Part shown: piece after piece, positions 62,211 through 64,000 of the stretch | How the letters are laid out: each line of letters opens with the position of its first letter | Numbering within the stretch: the stretch's first letter is position 1 | NCBI RefSeq assembly: GCF_002285435.1 | Contig: NZ_NSBT01000007.1 | Span: 2,501 to 66,500, forward strand | Origin: Actibacterium ureilyticum | GTDB lineage: Bacteria; Pseudomonadota; Alphaproteobacteria; Rhodobacterales; Rhodobacteraceae | Reading direction: 5' to 3' | Length of the DNA: 64,000 nt | Program-made: the position numbers and the translations under genes | Notes under the pieces: model-generated | Database searches by the model: none | Seen by the model: the letters and a program-made list of their open reading frames with translations, nothing else | What the model was told of the DNA's origin: nothing

Positions 62211-63560
62211 TCAGCGCCCCCTTCTGACCGCGCCCCAGGGCCCGACCCGTTCCACCAGATCCGGCACCGGCTCGGGCGGTTCATGGTCCATCCCGGGTTC
62301 CGGCCCGAACAGCGCCGCGCGGGCGCCTGCCTTGTCTACCTGATATTCGCGCTCCAGGAAATCGGCGACAAAGGTTTTCTTCGGCTCCGACCAGCTGGAA
62401 TACAGGCGATAGAACAGCTGCTTGTGACAGATGAACAGCTGGCGCACGTCCAGCGGCGTGAGTTCGGCCAAAAGCTGGTTGACCAGTGCCCGCTCCGGCC
62501 CCGGTGCTGCGCGCAGGGTATAGAAATAGGCCGGGTGGCGCGAGCTGATGCGCGGCCAGGGGCCGCCGCCCTCGACCCAGCGCAGCATGGCGGCCAGGCC
62601 CTTGAACGCCTCGGGCAGTCCGCTGCCCAGCCGCTGCGCCAGTTGCCGCAGATCGTGCCGGCTGGCCCCGCCCAGATCGTATCCCAGCGTCGCGGCGGCC
62701 TCGATCAGGATAAAATCCATCTTCTGGCGCAGGATGGCGGCGGCATCGGCCCCGCGCGCCTTGACTATGGGTTCGGTCAGCCCGTTCAGCTCCAGGAATT
62801 TCGCGATATAGTCCACATCGGTCAGCTCAAAGACATAGCGCAACGGCAACTCGCCCAGATCCGCGCGCGGCCCGACCGAGATGACGGCCGGATGATCCAC
62901 GTCGCGGAACACGTAAAGCCCGCCGAAATGGCTGGTCCAGAAATTGCCCTGCTCGGCCTCGGTCTGGGTCAGCTGCACCGGGTTGCGGGTCACGTCGCCG
63001 GTTTCCTTGGCCAGCCCGATCATCTGGGCGATCAGCACGTCATCCCACCAGCCGTCTTCTTCCGCCTTGAACCGCCGGATCAGGCCCGCCAGTTCCTCGG
63101 CATTTTCCACATGGGCGCGGGTCGTATCAGCCTCGACCTTGATATGGCGGATGTCGAACAGGCGCGCGGGGCTGGACAGCTCCCACACGGAATTGGCCAA
63201 CTCGCCCGCCACCGCGTCATGGGCGGTCAGCGCGAAAAGCTGCGGCTCGTTCGCCTCGATGAAGCTCCGCAGAATCCCGCGCGAGGTCGAGAATTGCGCA
63301 TTCAAGAGCGGCGCAGATTTCTGTTCGGTGCTGAGCAGGATGAACTGCCGGTTGCAGCCATTGGGGTTCAGATACAGGTGATCGCCCAGCTCATCGCCCA
63401 CTTCCGGCGAATAGCCCGAGATATCGACATGGAAATCCGCCAGCGCCGTGGTCTTGCCCGTCAACTGCTTCAGCGCACGGTTATAGCGCTCCACCAGCGC
63501 CGGGCTGTCCACCGGCACCAAGTTGCCGAACATCAGGCCTTTTTCGATGAGGCGTTTCAT
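62211..63560 (-). CDS. Conserved protein of unknown function (DUF6638-like)
   Basis: A 449-residue soluble protein with normal composition and no signal peptide or membrane segment. Recognisable-looking blocks include MKRLIEKGLMFGNLVPVDSPALVERYN, FHVDISGYSPEVGDELGDHLYLNP and WTSHFGGLYVFRDVDHPAVISVG. I believe it belongs to DUF6638, a family found in Rhodobacterales next to DUF1523 genes, but this rests on memory of gene order. Its stop is adjacent to the start of the small membrane gene. Confidence 0.75.
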   Translation of the reverse strand: MKRLIEKGLMFGNLVPVDSPALVERYNRALKQLTGKTTALADFHVDISGYSPEVGDELGDHLYLNPNGCNRQFILLSTEQKSAPLLNAQFSTSRGILRSFIEANEPQLFALTAHDAVAGELANSVWELSSPARLFDIRHIKVEADTTRAHVENAEELAGLIRRFKAEEDGWWDDVLIAQMIGLAKETGDVTRNPVQLTQTEAEQGNFWTSHFGGLYVFRDVDHPAVISVGPRADLGELPLRYVFELTDVDYIAKFLELNGLTEPIVKARGADAAAILRQKMDFILIEAAATLGYDLGGASRHDLRQLAQRLGSGLPEAFKGLAAMLRWVEGGGPWPRISSRHPAYFYTLRAAPGPERALVNQLLAELTPLDVRQLFICHKQLFYRLYSSWSEPKKTFVADFLEREYQVDKAGARAALFGPEPGMDHEPPEPVPDLVERVGPWGAVRRGR

Positions 63561-63564
63561 TCTT

Positions 63565-64000
63565 TTATTCTCGCGGCATTCCGCTGTCGAACCAAAGCAG
63601 CATACCGTCTAGAAGCTCTGCGGTAGGGGTGTCGAGGAGATCATCTTCATTGGCGCCTTCATCTAAACGCTTTTCGAGAAACCACTCTTGAAAATCTTCA
63701 TATTCGCTGATGACTTTAGAGGCTTGATCGCTGCCGAAGCCTCCAATTCCGACCAGCCAGTTGCGAACCTTACGAATGGCGGTAGTATATTCCCCGTCGT
63801 GAGCGGCAATGTCACTACCCGCTAGATCAGATAAAGCAGCTTGATATTCATAAGGTTTTTCAGCCGTTACCAGAATGTGCTTATGTTTGACGGGGGCAGG
63901 TCCGAAGCGTTTGCAGCCATAGTCGATTCCGAGTTCAAACGGCATGTTGAGTCGATAAAACTCGTTGCTAGATACTGAGCGGGTACGGCTGAGGTCGTGG
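63565..64000 (-). CDS. Unknown protein, N-terminal part beyond the window edge
   Basis: The reading frame is open to the window edge, so this is the C-terminal 144 residues of a longer protein. An internal Met gives a 126-residue shorter form, but the upstream codons read in frame as HDLSRTRSVSSNEFYRLN before MPFELGIDYGCKRFG. I recall this RFNMPFELGID-type block from uncharacterised proteins but cannot assign a function. Codon use is AT-richer than in the neighbours (many TTT, GAA, AAA codons), which suggests recent transfer. It ends 4 bases before the 449-residue gene begins. Confidence 0.65.
   Translation of the reverse strand, partial: HDLSRTRSVSSNEFYRLNMPFELGIDYGCKRFGPAPVKHKHILVTAEKPYEYQAALSDLAGSDIAAHDGEYTTAIRKVRNWLVGIGGFGSDQASKVISEYEDFQEWFLEKRLDEGANEDDLLDTPTAELLDGMLLWFDSGMPRE

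Overview
The window is GC-rich DNA from an alphaproteobacterium, most likely a member of the Rhodobacteraceae. The rRNA genes, the FprA-type ferredoxin reductase, the DUF1523 neighbourhood and the transporter and catabolic gene content all point that way. It opens inside an rRNA operon: the end of the 16S-23S spacer, 23S (190-3028), 5S (3105-3223) and initiator tRNA-Met (3269-3345).

Region 1 (3.4-12.5 kb) is a RiPP (ribosomally made, modified peptide) cluster of the thiazole/oxazole-modified microcin (TOMM) type, read on the minus strand. A 65-residue precursor at 12330-12527 has an acidic leader, a run of ten glycines and a Cys/Ser/Thr core. It is followed by an E1/ThiF-like partner, a YcaO cyclodehydratase, a SagB-type dehydrogenase, a PCMT-like O-methyltransferase with a long C-terminal extension, a small exported protein, a glutamine-synthetase-like ligase, an unknown 299-residue protein and a GNAT acetyltransferase. 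Several of these genes overlap by only a few bases. The pairing of azoline chemistry with PCMT-like and GS-like enzymes is the strongest candidate for an undescribed system. A membrane protein and two small plus-strand genes sit at its downstream edge.

Region 2 (12.8-16.3 kb) is a compact osmolyte operon, gpsA, a HAD phosphatase and ggpS. Together they would make glucosylglycerol from glycerone phosphate and a nucleotide-glucose, which suggests a salt-exposed habitat.

Region 3 (16.7-26.2 kb) is a MarR-controlled hydroxycinnamate-type operon: a TRAP transporter, SDR, enoyl-CoA hydratase, feruloyl-CoA-synthetase-like ligase, amidohydrolase and acyl-CoA dehydrogenase. This gene set fits CoA-dependent, beta-oxidative side-chain shortening to a benzoate. 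Region 4 (26.4-41.2 kb) has an RTX-type protein, then catB-benABCD, a branched-chain-type ABC transporter, a LysR regulator, catA, a small protein, an alpha/beta hydrolase and a MarR regulator. Regions 3 and 4 could work in sequence on plant or lignin aromatics. No catC or later beta-ketoadipate genes are present.

Region 5 (41.3-59.2 kb) is a divergent catabolic locus. The leftward side has an FprA-type reductase, a 6-hydroxynicotinate-reductase-like protein, a UPF0280 protein, two DUF1185 paralogues, a Rieske oxygenase and an ABC transporter with a fused LivH-LivM permease. The rightward side has a molybdenum hydroxylase (FAD subunit plus a fused FeS/Mo subunit) and hydantoinase/oxoprolinase A and B. 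Three copies of a 20-bp palindrome lie upstream of the three likely transcription starts. I infer reductive breakdown of an N-heteroaromatic compound.

Region 6 (59.4-64 kb) holds a divergent Lrp regulator and EamA exporter with unusual codon use, tRNA-Pro(CGG), three conserved minus-strand genes of unknown function, and a gene cut by the window edge. All product names come from reading the translated sequences. No database search was run.
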